A stretch of DNA of 33,510 nucleotides from Clostridiales bacterium UBA929 (GCA_002293625.1 DBDP01000126.1:297-33806), one strand, 5' to 3'; positions 1 to 8,687 are shown, counted from the first letter of the stretch. Notes: generated by a model from the letters alone, not told the origin. Translations and numbers: made by a program.

Positions 1-1
1 G

Positions 2-955
2 GGCGCGTTCGTCTGCGGCGAGGAAACGGCGCTCCTAACGTCGGTCGAAGGTAAGCGCGGCGAGCCGCGTCCCCGCCCGCCGTTCCCGGCGGTCAAGGGT
101 CTGTTCGGCAAGCCGACCTTACTGAATAACGTGGAGACGTACGCCAACATTCCCTGGATCATGCAAAACGGCTGGGAGAAGTTCGCCGCCATCGGCACCG
201 AGAAATCAAAGGGCACCAAAGTCTTCGCGCTGGGCGGCAAGATCACGAACACCGGGCTTGTGGAAGTCCCGATGGGAACGACGCTCCGCGAAGTCGTCGA
301 TGAAATCGGCGGCGGCTGTCCAAACGGGAAAAAGTTCAAGGCGGCGCAGACCGGCGGTCCCTCCGGCGGCTGTATCCCCGCTTCGCACTTCGATATTCCC
401 ATTGACTATGAATCCCTGCGGTCCATCGGTTCGATGATGGGTTCGGGCGGTTTAATCGTCATGGACGAGGACACCTGCATGGTGGACATCGCCCGCTACT
501 TCCTCGACTTCACCGTTGACGAAAGCTGCGGCAAATGCACCCCCTGCCGGATCGGAACCAAGCGTTTGTGCCAGATTCTCGATAAGATCACAGCCGGAGA
601 CGGCACGATGGAGGACCTCGACACCCTTGAGGAGTTGTGCGAACACATCATCCAGAACAGCCTCTGCGGTCTCGGGCAGTCCGCGCCGAACCCCGTGCTG
701 TCCACCTTAAAATACTTCCGCGAGGAATACATCGCGCATGTGCGTGACAAAAAATGCCCCGCCGGCGTCTGCAAGAAGCTGCTGCAATACAAAATCACCG
801 ACAAATGCACCGGCTGCACCGCCTGTGCCCGCGTCTGCCCGACAGCGGCAATCAGCGGCAAGGTGAAGGAAAAACACGTCATCGACCAGAGTAAATGTGT
901 CAAGTGCGGAGCCTGCATGGAAAAATGCCGGTTCGGCGCGATTATCAAGGAATAG
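2..955 (+). CDS. hydB: NADH-binding [FeFe]-hydrogenase subunit HydB/HndC (NuoF-like), 5' partial
   Basis: The frame is open from base 2, so this is the last 317 residues of a longer protein. It opens in the NuoF flavin/NADH-binding core (GAFVCGEETAL, then KPPFPA-like PRPPFPAVKGLFGKPT and NNVETYANIP). An SLBB-like segment follows, then the [4Fe-4S] ligand motif ESCGKCTPCRIGTKR. A C-terminal pair of ferredoxin motifs (CTGCTACARVCP and CVKCGACMEKCRFGA) is typical of HydB/HndC and absent from plain NuoF. It should oxidise or reduce NAD(P)(H) through FMN and pass electrons to HydA, in the cytoplasm. hydA starts 12 bases downstream behind a GGAGG site, so the two form one operon; a NuoE-like subunit is expected upstream, outside the window. 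The family is certain; NAD versus NADP preference cannot be read. Confidence 0.95.
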   Translation, partial: GAFVCGEETALLTSVEGKRGEPRPRPPFPAVKGLFGKPTLLNNVETYANIPWIMQNGWEKFAAIGTEKSKGTKVFALGGKITNTGLVEVPMGTTLREVVDEIGGGCPNGKKFKAAQTGGPSGGCIPASHFDIPIDYESLRSIGSMMGSGGLIVMDEDTCMVDIARYFLDFTVDESCGKCTPCRIGTKRLCQILDKITAGDGTMEDLDTLEELCEHIIQNSLCGLGQSAPNPVLSTLKYFREEYIAHVRDKKCPAGVCKKLLQYKITDKCTGCTACARVCPTAAISGKVKEKHVIDQSKCVKCGACMEKCRFGAIIKE

Positions 956-967
956 GAGGCGGGGCAG

Positions 968-2719
968 ATGATTAACCTGAAAATCAACGGAATCCCGGTC
1001 GCCGCCGAAGAGGGAACGACCATCTTGGAGGCCGCGCGTCAGATCGGTATAGAGATTCCCACCCTGTGTTACATGAGGGAGATCAACGCCATCGGCGCGT
1101 GCCGCATGTGCGTCGTCGAGGTCAAGGGCGCGCGTTTCAACGCGGCAGCCTGCGTCTACCCGGTCGCGGAAGGGATGGAGGTTCTTACCAACTCCGAGAA
1201 GATTGTCAAAGCCCGCAAAGCCACGCTGGAGCTGATCCTCTCCAACCACCGCATGGACTGCCTGACCTGCGTCCGCAGCCAAAACTGCGAGCTTCAGGCG
1301 CTGTCCAAGATTCTCGGTGTGGAGGAAGTGCGTTATCAGACCGACGATTTAGAACCGCAGCCGGAGGCTTCGATGCCGCATTTGGTGCGGGACAACAGTA
1401 AATGTATCCTGTGCCGCCGCTGCACCGCCGTCTGCCGCGAAAATCAGGCGGTCGCCTGTATCGGCGCGAACGACCGCGGCTACGCGACGCATATCTCCTG
1501 CGCGTTCGACCGCGATTTGGCCGAATCGCCCTGTATCTCCTGCGGGCAATGCATTGTCGCCTGCCCCACCGGCGCGCTGACCGAACGCGACCAAACGCAG
1601 GAAGTTTGGGACGCGATAGCCGACCCCGCAAAGCATGTCGTCGTCGGTACGGCACCGAGCGTGCGCGTGACGCTCGGCGAGTGCTTCGGAATGCCGGTCG
1701 GCAGCAACGTGGAAGGCAAGATGTTCGCGGCGCTCCGCCGTCTCGGCTTCAACGGCGTATTCGACGTTGACGTCACCGCCGACTTAACGATCATGGAGGA
1801 AGCGAACGAATTTGTCAAACGTGTGCAAAACGGCGGCACCCTGCCGCTGATGACCTCCTGCTCGCCGGGCTGGGTAAATTATTTGGAGCGGTACTATCCG
1901 GAGTTTATCCCGAACCTGTCCAGCTGCAAGTCCCCGCAGCAGATGTTCGGCGCGATGATGAAAACCTATTACGCGGAAAAAGAGGGCATCGACCCGAAGG
2001 ACATCTTTGTCGTCACCATTATGCCCTGCACCGCGAAGAAGTACGAAGCCCTGCACAACGACAGCGCCGTAAAAGGTCAGCCCGACGTGGACGTCGCGCT
2101 GACGACCCGCGAGCTTGGGCGCATGATCGAGCGTGCCGGTTTGATGTTCAACGCCCTGCCCGACGAAGAGGCGGATCCGGCGTTCGGCGAAGCCAGCGGC
2201 GCGGGCGTCATCTTCGGCGCGACAGGCGGCGTGATGGAAGCCGCCCTCCGCACCGCCGTGGAGACACTGACCGGCGAGGATCTGCCCAATGTTGAATTCG
2301 GCGGTGTGCGCGGTGTCGCGGGGTTGAAAGAGGCGACCTATGACGTCGCCGGAATGAAAGTGAACGTCGCCGTCGCGTCCGGCACCGCCAACGCGAAGAA
2401 ACTGATGGAAATGGTGAAGAGCGGCGAAAAGCAATACCATTTCATTGAAATCATGGGCTGCCCCGGCGGCTGCGTAAACGGCGGCGGACAGCCGGTTCAG
2501 CCGATGTCCTTAAAAAACTTCACCGACGTGCGTGAAACGCGGGCAAAGACGATCTATGAGATGGATTTGGGCAACCGTTACCGCAAGAGCCACGAAACGC
2601 CGATGATCAAGAAACTGTATGAAGACTATCTCGGCGAACCGGGCAGCCACAAGGCGCACGATGTTCTGCACACCCGCTACCGCGAGGCGGAACGTTACCC
2701 GGGCGTAATAACCGTGTAG
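968..2719 (+). CDS. hydA: [FeFe] hydrogenase catalytic subunit HydA/HndD
   Basis: 583 residues, the full length of the HndD/CpI-like class, evolving or consuming H2. Domains in order: [2Fe-2S] ferredoxin (cysteines about 34-63, CYMREINAIGACRMC), His-Cys [4Fe-4S] site (HRMDCLTCVRSQNC, about 94-107), two [4Fe-4S] motifs (CILCRRCTAVC about 146-156, CISCGQCIVACP about 189-200), then the H-cluster domain. H-cluster motifs are TSCSPGW (296-302), MPCTAKK (352-358) and GCPGGCVNGGG (497-507). A C-terminal small-subunit segment (KSHETPMIKKLYEDYLGEPGSHKAHDVLHTRY split around 563-565) is present. The first H-cluster motif has Ser299 where the classical motif TSCCP has a second cysteine; see findings. The stop codon TAG is formed by the first bases of an interspersed repeat (R1). 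Confidence 0.96.
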   Translation: MINLKINGIPVAAEEGTTILEAARQIGIEIPTLCYMREINAIGACRMCVVEVKGARFNAAACVYPVAEGMEVLTNSEKIVKARKATLELILSNHRMDCLTCVRSQNCELQALSKILGVEEVRYQTDDLEPQPEASMPHLVRDNSKCILCRRCTAVCRENQAVACIGANDRGYATHISCAFDRDLAESPCISCGQCIVACPTGALTERDQTQEVWDAIADPAKHVVVGTAPSVRVTLGECFGMPVGSNVEGKMFAALRRLGFNGVFDVDVTADLTIMEEANEFVKRVQNGGTLPLMTSCSPGWVNYLERYYPEFIPNLSSCKSPQQMFGAMMKTYYAEKEGIDPKDIFVVTIMPCTAKKYEALHNDSAVKGQPDVDVALTTRELGRMIERAGLMFNALPDEEADPAFGEASGAGVIFGATGGVMEAALRTAVETLTGEDLPNVEFGGVRGVAGLKEATYDVAGMKVNVAVASGTANAKKLMEMVKSGEKQYHFIEIMGCPGGCVNGGGQPVQPMSLKNFTDVRETRAKTIYEMDLGNRYRKSHETPMIKKLYEDYLGEPGSHKAHDVLHTRYREAERYPGVITV

Positions 2720-2807
2720 GGGCGATTCGTAATCGCCCGCAAGTAAGGGCGACCGTCCGCGGTATCCGAGGGGCGAAAGAACGGCGGAACGCCGAGGGCG
2801 GCGTTCC
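2716..2807 (+). repeat. Repeat cluster in hydA-flagellar spacer (R1 plus a second hairpin)
   Basis: R1 at 2716-2738 begins GTAGGGGCG and forms a perfect 8-bp hairpin (GGGCGATT, loop CGT, AATCGCCC). Its TAG is the hydA stop. At 2786-2807 a second perfect hairpin has 9-bp arms (GGAACGCCG/CGGCGTTCC) and loop AGGG. The same architecture, and R1 itself, recur in the prophage at 22412-22433, 27740-27762 and inverted near 27891-27912. The rest of the 2720-2884 spacer shows no gene. Neither hairpin has a T-tract, so a role as an intrinsic terminator for hydA is unclear. Confidence 0.8.
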
Positions 2808-2831
2808 CCACAAGGACGAGATAAACGAGAT

Positions 2832-2869
2832 AAAACTTCGCTTTAGATTTACCGAAGTTTTAACGATAC
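2832..2869 (+). promoter_or_regulatory. Sigma-28 (SigD)-like promoter, overlapped by a 9-bp inverted repeat
   Basis: GCTTTAGATTT (2840-2850) is followed by 11 bases and then AACGATAC (2862-2869), close to the motility sigma factor consensus TAAAGTTT-N11-GCCGATAA. The same GCTTTAGATTT-N11-ACGATA layout occurs before flgM at 4980-5008. A perfect inverted repeat AAAACTTCG (2832-2840)/CGAAGTTTT (2853-2861) brackets the -35 region and could be an operator or a weak hairpin. The first flagellar gene starts about 28 bases downstream. Confidence 0.65.
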
Positions 2870-2896
2870 AAGAAAAGATAGGAGATGATTACAGCT

Positions 2897-3718
2897 ATGC
2901 TCAGAGGGTTGTACACCGCCACGACCGCCATGCTCGCGAACAGCCGGCGGATGGATGTCATCACCAACAATTTAACGAACGCCGAGACGGCGGGCTTCAA
3001 AGCGGAGACCATGACAACGCGCTCTTTCCGCGATATGCTGATTTCCCGTCTCAACGACCCGTCGGTATACCAATACAGCTATACGGGACCGCACAACTTG
3101 GGCATCCACGTCGATCAAGTGTATACCGATTTTGAAGCGGGTTCGTTTGAGGAGACGGGCAACCCGACCGATCTGGCACTCGCGAGCGACGGTTTTTTCG
3201 TCGTTGACTACTTCCCCAAAGGTCTGACCGAAGAAGAAGAGGACAACTTTGAAACCGAGCCGCGCTACATCCGCGGCGGAAATTTTGCGGTCGACGCCGA
3301 CGGGTACCTTGTGACGCCGGACGGCTACTATGTTCACGGAGAAGACGAAGCCCCGATTTGGGTGGGTACGTCGGATTTCAACGTCAGCAGAGACGGTGTC
3401 ATTACGGTGAACGAGGAAGAAATGGGGACACTGCGCGTTGTGCGGTTTGAGGACAATTCGGTGCTGCGCAAAGAGGGCGACAACCTGTTTTCGGTGTTTA
3501 CCGAGGTGGACGAGTTTGGGGATCCCGTACCGGCTGCCGAGCCGGAAGCGACCGTTCCCGATATCCGGCAGGGCTTCTTGGAAGCCTCCAATGTTGATGT
3601 CGCGAAGGAAATGGTGCGTATGATGGAGACCTACCGCTCTTACGAAGTCAGCCAGCGCGTGATTAACATGTTTGATGAATCGTTACGGCTTTCGGTAAAT
3701 GAGATCGCGAGATTTTAA
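2897..3718 (+). CDS. Flagellar hook-basal body rod protein (FlgF/FlgG family, FlhO-like)
   Basis: 273 residues from the chosen ATG at 2897. An in-frame ATG at 2885 touches the GGAG site with no spacing, and family members begin MLRGLYTA, so 2897 fits better. The N-terminal rod signature (LYTATTAMLANSRRMDVITNNLTNAETAGFK) and the C-terminal helix (EASNVDVAKEMVRMMETYRSYE, then VSQRVINMFDESL) are the paired coiled-coil ends shared by rod and hook proteins. The protein is exported by the flagellar type III apparatus and builds the rod. It is followed 16 bases later by a paralogue, like flhO-flhP in B. subtilis. Which of FlgF or FlgG it replaces is not decidable by eye. Confidence 0.88.
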   Translation: MLRGLYTATTAMLANSRRMDVITNNLTNAETAGFKAETMTTRSFRDMLISRLNDPSVYQYSYTGPHNLGIHVDQVYTDFEAGSFEETGNPTDLALASDGFFVVDYFPKGLTEEEEDNFETEPRYIRGGNFAVDADGYLVTPDGYYVHGEDEAPIWVGTSDFNVSRDGVITVNEEEMGTLRVVRFEDNSVLRKEGDNLFSVFTEVDEFGDPVPAAEPEATVPDIRQGFLEASNVDVAKEMVRMMETYRSYEVSQRVINMFDESLRLSVNEIARF

Positions 3719-3734
3719 TTAAGGGGGCTCCCGC

Positions 3735-4529
3735 ATGTTTCTGCCGCTGCATACCGGCCGCTTGGGTCTGACGGCACAGCAAAGAGGTCTTGACACAATC
3801 GGCAACAATATCGCGAACCTTAGCACCACAGGCTTTAAGAAAGTGCGCCTAGACTTTCAGGATAACCTCTATACCCGCATGTTCAACAAAACGGACATGA
3901 GCGCCGACATGAATCTGCAGCGCGGCACCGGGGTGCGGGAATACCAATCGGCGCGCATTCAGCTTCAAGGAGCGCTGGTATCGACCGGGCGTCCACTTGA
4001 CTTCGCGCTGGAAGGGCGGGGTTATTTCGTTTTGGAGAACCTCAACCCCATGGACGAAGAAAACGGCTTGGACGACTATTTATACACCCGTGACGGCGCG
4101 TTTTACCTCTCGCAGGAAGAAGACGTTAGTTTTTTAGTAGACGAGTTCGGGCGTTATGTGCTGGATATCGACGGAGAACGGATTGCAATCCCCGACCCAG
4201 AAAATCTGCACTGTGACGAGACAGGCGTTCTGACGATGACCGAGAACGGCGAGGAGGTTTTCATCGCGCAGCTGGGAACCGCGGACTTCGTCAACCCGGG
4301 CGGTCTCGCGGCGGTGGGGGAAAACGCGTTTGTGCAGACGCTAAACTCCGGCGAGCTGTTTGAAGAAGTGACGCTAAAAGTGCATCAAAACACCACGGAA
4401 GCCTCCAACGTTGACTTGGCCGAGGAGATGACCCGCATGATCCGCACCCAAAGAGCCTACCAAATCGCTTCCCGCTGTGTTTCCACAGCCGACCAGATGA
4501 TGCAGGTCGCAAACGCCATAAGATCGTAG
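3735..4529 (+). CDS. Flagellar hook-basal body rod protein, second paralogue (FlgG/FlhP-like)
   Basis: 264 residues behind AAGGGGG. The N terminus reads LHTGRLGLTAQQRGLDTIGNNIANLSTTGFKK and the C terminus EASNVDLAEEMTRMIRTQRAYQ, then IASRCVSTADQMMQVAN; both are hallmark flagellar rod ends (Flg_bb_rod and Flg_bbr_C). The middle is acidic and diverges from the upstream paralogue. It is exported and assembled into the distal rod. It is the last gene before the yvyF-flgM group and probably shares the sigma-28-like transcript from 2832-2869. Confidence 0.88.
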   Translation: MFLPLHTGRLGLTAQQRGLDTIGNNIANLSTTGFKKVRLDFQDNLYTRMFNKTDMSADMNLQRGTGVREYQSARIQLQGALVSTGRPLDFALEGRGYFVLENLNPMDEENGLDDYLYTRDGAFYLSQEEDVSFLVDEFGRYVLDIDGERIAIPDPENLHCDETGVLTMTENGEEVFIAQLGTADFVNPGGLAAVGENAFVQTLNSGELFEEVTLKVHQNTTEASNVDLAEEMTRMIRTQRAYQIASRCVSTADQMMQVANAIRS

Positions 4530-4571
4530 CGTACGGTCAATCGAATATTATTTCTTAGGAGAGAGGAACCA

Positions 4572-4979
4572 ATGGACATACGCCAATGCAAGCGATGCAA
4601 AAAACTGTTCAACTACACCAATAACATCCTGTGCCCGGAGTGCATCAGACTGATGGATGAGCGCTTCAAGGCGGTGCGGGATTATATTTACGAGAACCCC
4701 AACGCCCAAATGGAGACCGTTTGCGAAGAAACGGGTGCCGAGATGTCTGATATCCACCGCTGGCTGCGGGAAGGACGCTTGATTTTAAGCAGCAACACCG
4801 CGCCGTTACTTAAGTGTAAGGTTTGCGGCGCGCCGATTTATACCGGCCAGATGTGCGACAAATGCACCAACGACGTGCGTTCGCAGTTTCAAAGAACCGC
4901 CGACGCGTTGAAACCGCCGCCCGAACCGTTTCCAACAAAACGGGAAGGAAGAATGCATGTGGAAGTGCGAAAAAAATAG
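4572..4979 (+). CDS. yvyF: YvyF-like flagellar operon protein (TIGR03826-type), zinc-ribbon
   Basis: 135 residues with an N-terminal cysteine knuckle (CKRCKKLF then CPEC, residues about 6-24), a helix-turn-helix-like middle (ETVCEETGAEMSDIHRWLREGRL) and a second knuckle (CKVCGAPIYTGQMCDKC). This layout matches the YvyF family found between comF and flgM in Bacillus. In B. subtilis YvyF is tied to flagellar gene control. Its position directly before flgM supports the assignment. RBS GGAGAGAGG lies before the ATG. The regulatory role is inferred from family and neighbours. Confidence 0.85.
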   Translation: MDIRQCKRCKKLFNYTNNILCPECIRLMDERFKAVRDYIYENPNAQMETVCEETGAEMSDIHRWLREGRLILSSNTAPLLKCKVCGAPIYTGQMCDKCTNDVRSQFQRTADALKPPPEPFPTKREGRMHVEVRKK

Positions 4980-5008
4980 CTTTAGATTTCTCTCTATATA
5001 TACGATAA
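4980..5008 (+). promoter_or_regulatory. Sigma-28 (SigD)-like promoter of flgM
   Basis: GCTTTAGATTT (4980-4989/90), 11 bases, then TACGATAA (5001-5008), which matches 6 of 8 positions of the sigma-28 -10 element GCCGATAA. It lies about 40 bases before flgM. In B. subtilis flgM likewise has its own SigD promoter downstream of yvyF. It is nearly identical to the promoter at 2840-2869. Confidence 0.7.
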
Positions 5009-5048
5009 AGAGAATGAAGAGAGATTGCGGCTTAGGAGGATGGAACAC

Positions 5049-5327
5049 ATGAAAATCGGATCATTGCCCGCCGTGGCGATGGAGCAATACAACAGCAATA
5101 AAGTCCGCGCCCGCAAGACGGAGACCGCGCAGACCGTAAACGACAGCGTTGAAGCCACCAACGCGTCCCGCTTGTTCAGCGAAGCGCTGCAAGCCGTGCG
5201 CGAGGCACCCGAAGTGCGCACGGATAAGGTGGAAGCCATACGCTCGCAAATCGAGGCAGGTACGTACACCGTTGACGCGGCCGCCATAGCAGCCCGTATG
5301 ATGTCCGGCATAACCGGCACTTTTTGA
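5049..5327 (+). CDS. flgM: FlgM, anti-sigma-28 factor
   Basis: 92 residues from ATG 5049, placed 9 bases after AGGAGG (5034-5039); upstream in-frame TTG 5025 and ATG 5040 have no usable spacing. FlgM features are the short N-terminal stretch MKIGSLPAV and a helical C terminus (VEAIRSQIEAGTYTVDAAAIAARM) that binds the sigma factor. It holds SigD inactive until hook completion, when it is exported. A sigma-28-like promoter upstream implies feedback control. It is followed 6 bases later by a flgN-like gene. Confidence 0.93.
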   Translation: MKIGSLPAVAMEQYNSNKVRARKTETAQTVNDSVEATNASRLFSEALQAVREAPEVRTDKVEAIRSQIEAGTYTVDAAAIAARMMSGITGTF

Positions 5328-5333
5328 GTTCCC

Positions 5334-5816
5334 TTGGAATGGAAAACACTGATCGGCGTCCTTTCGGAAGAGAAAGAGGTCTTTGAAGAGCTGATTGAGT
5401 TAGCTGGACAAAAAAAGGACGCCGTGTATCAAAAGGATTTGGAACAGCTGGACGCTGTGGTACGTCGGGAACAAGGGGCCGTTATGCGGCTGGGTCATTG
5501 GGAAAAGCAGCGCTTGTCCTGTTTGGACGCGCTAAAAGACCGCCCCGGTTCCGAGACGTTACTTTTTTTTGCGGAAATGGCTCCCCCCGCCGAGAAAGAA
5601 ACGCTGCTGACGCTGCATGAGCAATTAAGCAATTTAATCCAAACGCTGAAGAAACTCAACGCGGAGAACAAAGCGCTGACCGAGTCCCGGTTGGAGTATG
5701 TGCGGTTCGTGCTGGACGTGCTGAGCGAAGACCAAATGACAGGCGTTTACGGAGCCGGAGGGGTTAGTCCCGCCGGAAAAGAAGCTCCTAAGAAGATACT
5801 GGATAAAACGGTGTAA
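5334..5816 (+). CDS. flgN: FlgN-like flagellar export chaperone (YvyG)
   Basis: 160 residues, almost entirely helical (LIGVLSEEKEVFEELIELAGQKKDAVYQKDL; ENKALTESRLEYVRFVLDVL). This is the FlgN family pattern. FlgN chaperones the hook-associated proteins FlgK and FlgL, whose genes follow immediately. The only good start is TTG at 5334, with no clear Shine-Dalgarno site, so translation may be coupled to flgM, which ends 6 bases before. An ATG at 5339 is out of frame. The C-terminal tail is variable, as in the family. Confidence 0.85.
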   Translation: MEWKTLIGVLSEEKEVFEELIELAGQKKDAVYQKDLEQLDAVVRREQGAVMRLGHWEKQRLSCLDALKDRPGSETLLFFAEMAPPAEKETLLTLHEQLSNLIQTLKKLNAENKALTESRLEYVRFVLDVLSEDQMTGVYGAGGVSPAGKEAPKKILDKTV

Positions 5817-5828
5817 GGGGAAAAAAGT

Positions 5829-7523
5829 ATGTACCGATCCACATTTACGGGTATCAATACCTCCTCGCAGGGTATTAACATCGCCCAGCGCCAGCTCGAT
5901 GTGACGGCGCACAACCTCTCCAACGCCAACGTGACGGGTTACTCGCGCCAGCGCTATATCACGCAGGCTGTTCCGCCGAAAGGCTGGAATTCTCAGTTTT
6001 CCTACCCCGAAAGGGGAAAAGTGGGCGGCGGCGTCGAAACGATGAGTCTCGACCAAATCCGTGATTTGTTCCTCGACCGCCAGTTCCGCAACGAACAAAC
6101 GGCGACTACATACTGGGAAACGCGCTCCGATTCGATGTATTATATCGAAGACGTATTCAATTCCATCGACACCAACTCACTCGACGGCGTTTTGGCGTCT
6201 TTCTTCGCTTCGCTGCAGGAGTTGAGCAAAAACTCCACAGACGAAGCTGTGCGCACCAACGTCGTTTCGGAAGCTAAGAAGATTATCGACGTTTTTCATG
6301 TGTACGACCAGCAGCTCACCGACTTGATGGAGCAGCAGAACTTCCAGCTACACGAAAAAGTAATCCACACCAACCAAGTCCTTGCGCAGATAGCGGCGCT
6401 CAACGACAACATCTTCCGCTTTGAGCTGGGAGGCTCAACCGCGAACGATCTGCGTGACCAGCGCGCCAATCTCCTTGACGAGCTTTCCTCTATTATGGAT
6501 ATATCTTACGAAGAAACAACCGCCGACCCGCCGATATACAACATCTACGGGCTTGAGCTGACACAGCTGAAGATCGTGGCGGGAGCGGATGTGAATAACG
6601 ACAGCGCCGTTTTGGTTCGGCATATGGATTCCTACATGCTAAAACTGGAGGCAATAGACCACGGTTCCGGCGAGAACGAGGTTTATGATCTCCTTACGCC
6701 TCTGCCCGACAGCGAGTACGACTCACCGTTTGATATGCCGTTTTACAAAATCTACCTCAGCGGTTCCGAAGACGAGCCGGATCCCGATGCCGACGTATAC
6801 GACGGGAACCACAACGGCGTTGAGCTTGCTCCCGGCGAAGACTTGCCGGGATATGTCGGCGGACTTCTGCAAAGCTATATCGACGTTCGTGACGGGGTAG
6901 GAACGGTGGACGAAGAACCGGGCGTTGTCGGTATCCCTTACCTCATCAAAGAATTGAACCGCTTTGTGGAGCATTTCACAACCGCTTTCAATGAAATTCA
7001 CAATCAGGGATATACATACCCCATCGGCATCGGAGGGTATTCGGATACCGGCATCGACTTTTTCAATTCCGATCCCGAATTTGCCACGGCGCGGACAATC
7101 CAGCTATCGGACGCCATATTGGAATCGGCTTTCAACATCGCGGCTTCGAGAGGCGAAGCGGTGGTCTTGGATTCCGAGGGACACGCCCAAACCGGCAACA
7201 ACGAGATCATCCTTGAGTTAATCCAACGAATCAAAGAAGGCGTGATTGAGGGGCTTGGAAACTCGGCGGAAGGGTTTTACAAAAACTTTCTCGGCATCGT
7301 CGCGAGCGAAGCGAACGCCGCGAACGGTATGTTTGCGCAAAAAGAAGTTCTTCTGAGTGATGTCCAAAAACAGCGTACCGGCGTTTCCAGCGTCAGTGAG
7401 GATGAAGAGATGACCAATATGATTCGTTTTAACCACGCCTATAACGCCTCCGCCCGCTGCATCACAACGATCGACGAAATGCTGGATAAGTTGATCAACG
7501 GAACCGGTCGGGTAGGGTTGTAG
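5829..7523 (+). CDS. flgK: FlgK, hook-associated protein 1
   Basis: 564 residues. The N-terminal rod-like domain (TFTGINTSSQGINIAQRQLDVTAHNLSNANVTGYSRQR) and the C-terminal helix (DEEMTNMIRFNHAYNASARCITTIDEMLDKLI) are diagnostic for HAP1. A long D1 helical region (SLQELSKNSTDEAVRTNVV) and a variable acidic middle domain lie between. FlgK forms the first junction ring between hook and filament. RBS AAGGGGAAAAAAGT precedes the ATG. Its chaperone gene flgN is directly upstream and flgL directly downstream. Confidence 0.96.
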   Translation: MYRSTFTGINTSSQGINIAQRQLDVTAHNLSNANVTGYSRQRYITQAVPPKGWNSQFSYPERGKVGGGVETMSLDQIRDLFLDRQFRNEQTATTYWETRSDSMYYIEDVFNSIDTNSLDGVLASFFASLQELSKNSTDEAVRTNVVSEAKKIIDVFHVYDQQLTDLMEQQNFQLHEKVIHTNQVLAQIAALNDNIFRFELGGSTANDLRDQRANLLDELSSIMDISYEETTADPPIYNIYGLELTQLKIVAGADVNNDSAVLVRHMDSYMLKLEAIDHGSGENEVYDLLTPLPDSEYDSPFDMPFYKIYLSGSEDEPDPDADVYDGNHNGVELAPGEDLPGYVGGLLQSYIDVRDGVGTVDEEPGVVGIPYLIKELNRFVEHFTTAFNEIHNQGYTYPIGIGGYSDTGIDFFNSDPEFATARTIQLSDAILESAFNIAASRGEAVVLDSEGHAQTGNNEIILELIQRIKEGVIEGLGNSAEGFYKNFLGIVASEANAANGMFAQKEVLLSDVQKQRTGVSSVSEDEEMTNMIRFNHAYNASARCITTIDEMLDKLINGTGRVGL

Positions 7524-7545
7524 TATTTTTTAGAGGTGAGATAAG

Positions 7546-8682
7546 ATGGCGCATCGCGTAACGAACAGTATGCTGGTTACGAACTATACCCGTAACCAAA
7601 ACCGTGCCAGCGTCCGCATGGAGCAATTGCAGACGCAACTCGCGACGCAGAAAAAGATTGTGCGTTTGTCGGACGACCCGGTTAACGTGGTTAAGGCATT
7701 GAATGCCCGTTCACGGTTGTACGACGTTGAACAGTACAAAAAGAACCTTGACGACGCGAAGGCGTGGCTGACCCAAACGGAAAGCGCCCTAACCGAACTG
7801 AACGAGGTTATCAAGCGCGCCTACGAGCTGGCGGTACAAGGATCGAACGATGTGCTGACCGACGACGACCGCACCGCGCTCTCCAATGAAATCAAAGAGC
7901 TGCGCGACCACGTGGCGACGCTGGCGAACTCGACACTTGGGGATAAATTCCTTTTTGGTGGGTATAATGTTTCATATCCTCCCTTTGTGTTCAACCCCGA
8001 CGAAGCCACGTTTTCGTTGAACGCGGATAATTTTGTGGATGTAGACAGCACCGGCGTTGTGATGTATAATATCAACGGAACCGATTATGACATGAACGAC
8101 AGCAACATAGACTGGACAGACCCTGACAGTTTGGAGCGGCAGCATATTCACTATGAAATCAGCATCACCGGCGACCGCGAAGAATTTTCCGTGGACGATT
8201 TCTTCAGTATCTCCATCCCCGGCGCGAAATTCCTCGGCTACGGTATCTACGAAGACGAGCTTCCTTCCGGCAACCCGGACAGTCCTTTAGACAGCGGGAC
8301 TGATAAGAGCCAAAACATATATACCACCCTCAACGAGTTCTTTGTCATTGCCAACATGACGTCCGAGTTCAACATGGAGGAAGCGGATAACATAGAAATC
8401 CTCCACCAGAACATCAAACCGTTCGTTAAGCGCCTCCAGGATATGCAGAGCAATACGCTGGCACAAATATCCGAGGTTGGCGGTCGAATCGCCCGGATTG
8501 ACCTGATGGCGGATCGTTACGGTAAGGACGAGATAAACTACACCCAAATGCTTTCCGATGTGGAAGACTTGGATACGGCTGAGGCTTACATGCAATTCTC
8601 AATGTCGGAAGCCGTCTACCGCGCGGCAATGAGTGTCGGAGGACGCATCCTGCCGCCGTCGCTTGTGGACTTCATGAGGTGA
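7546..8682 (+). CDS. flgL: FlgL, hook-associated protein 3
   Basis: 378 residues with a flagellin-like N terminus (RVTNSMLVTNYTRNQNR, then KIVRLSDDPVNVVKALNARSRL, AYELAVQGSNDVLT) and a C-terminal coiled-coil strand (DVEDLDTAEAYMQFSMSEAVYRAAMSVGGRI). It bridges FlgK and the filament. Its length is slightly above B. subtilis FlgL because of an acidic central insert. RBS AGAGGTGAG precedes the ATG. Confidence 0.95.
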   Translation: MAHRVTNSMLVTNYTRNQNRASVRMEQLQTQLATQKKIVRLSDDPVNVVKALNARSRLYDVEQYKKNLDDAKAWLTQTESALTELNEVIKRAYELAVQGSNDVLTDDDRTALSNEIKELRDHVATLANSTLGDKFLFGGYNVSYPPFVFNPDEATFSLNADNFVDVDSTGVVMYNINGTDYDMNDSNIDWTDPDSLERQHIHYEISITGDREEFSVDDFFSISIPGAKFLGYGIYEDELPSGNPDSPLDSGTDKSQNIYTTLNEFFVIANMTSEFNMEEADNIEILHQNIKPFVKRLQDMQSNTLAQISEVGGRIARIDLMADRYGKDEINYTQMLSDVEDLDTAEAYMQFSMSEAVYRAAMSVGGRILPPSLVDFMR

Positions 8683-8687
8683 TTTAG

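Noticed and set aside
496..1282. - strand open frames over hydB and hydA
   Set aside because: They oppose genes with full cofactor motifs and show no family pattern.
2786..2807. Intrinsic terminator after hydA
   Set aside because: Strong hairpin but followed by CCACAAGG, no T-tract; kept as a repeat.
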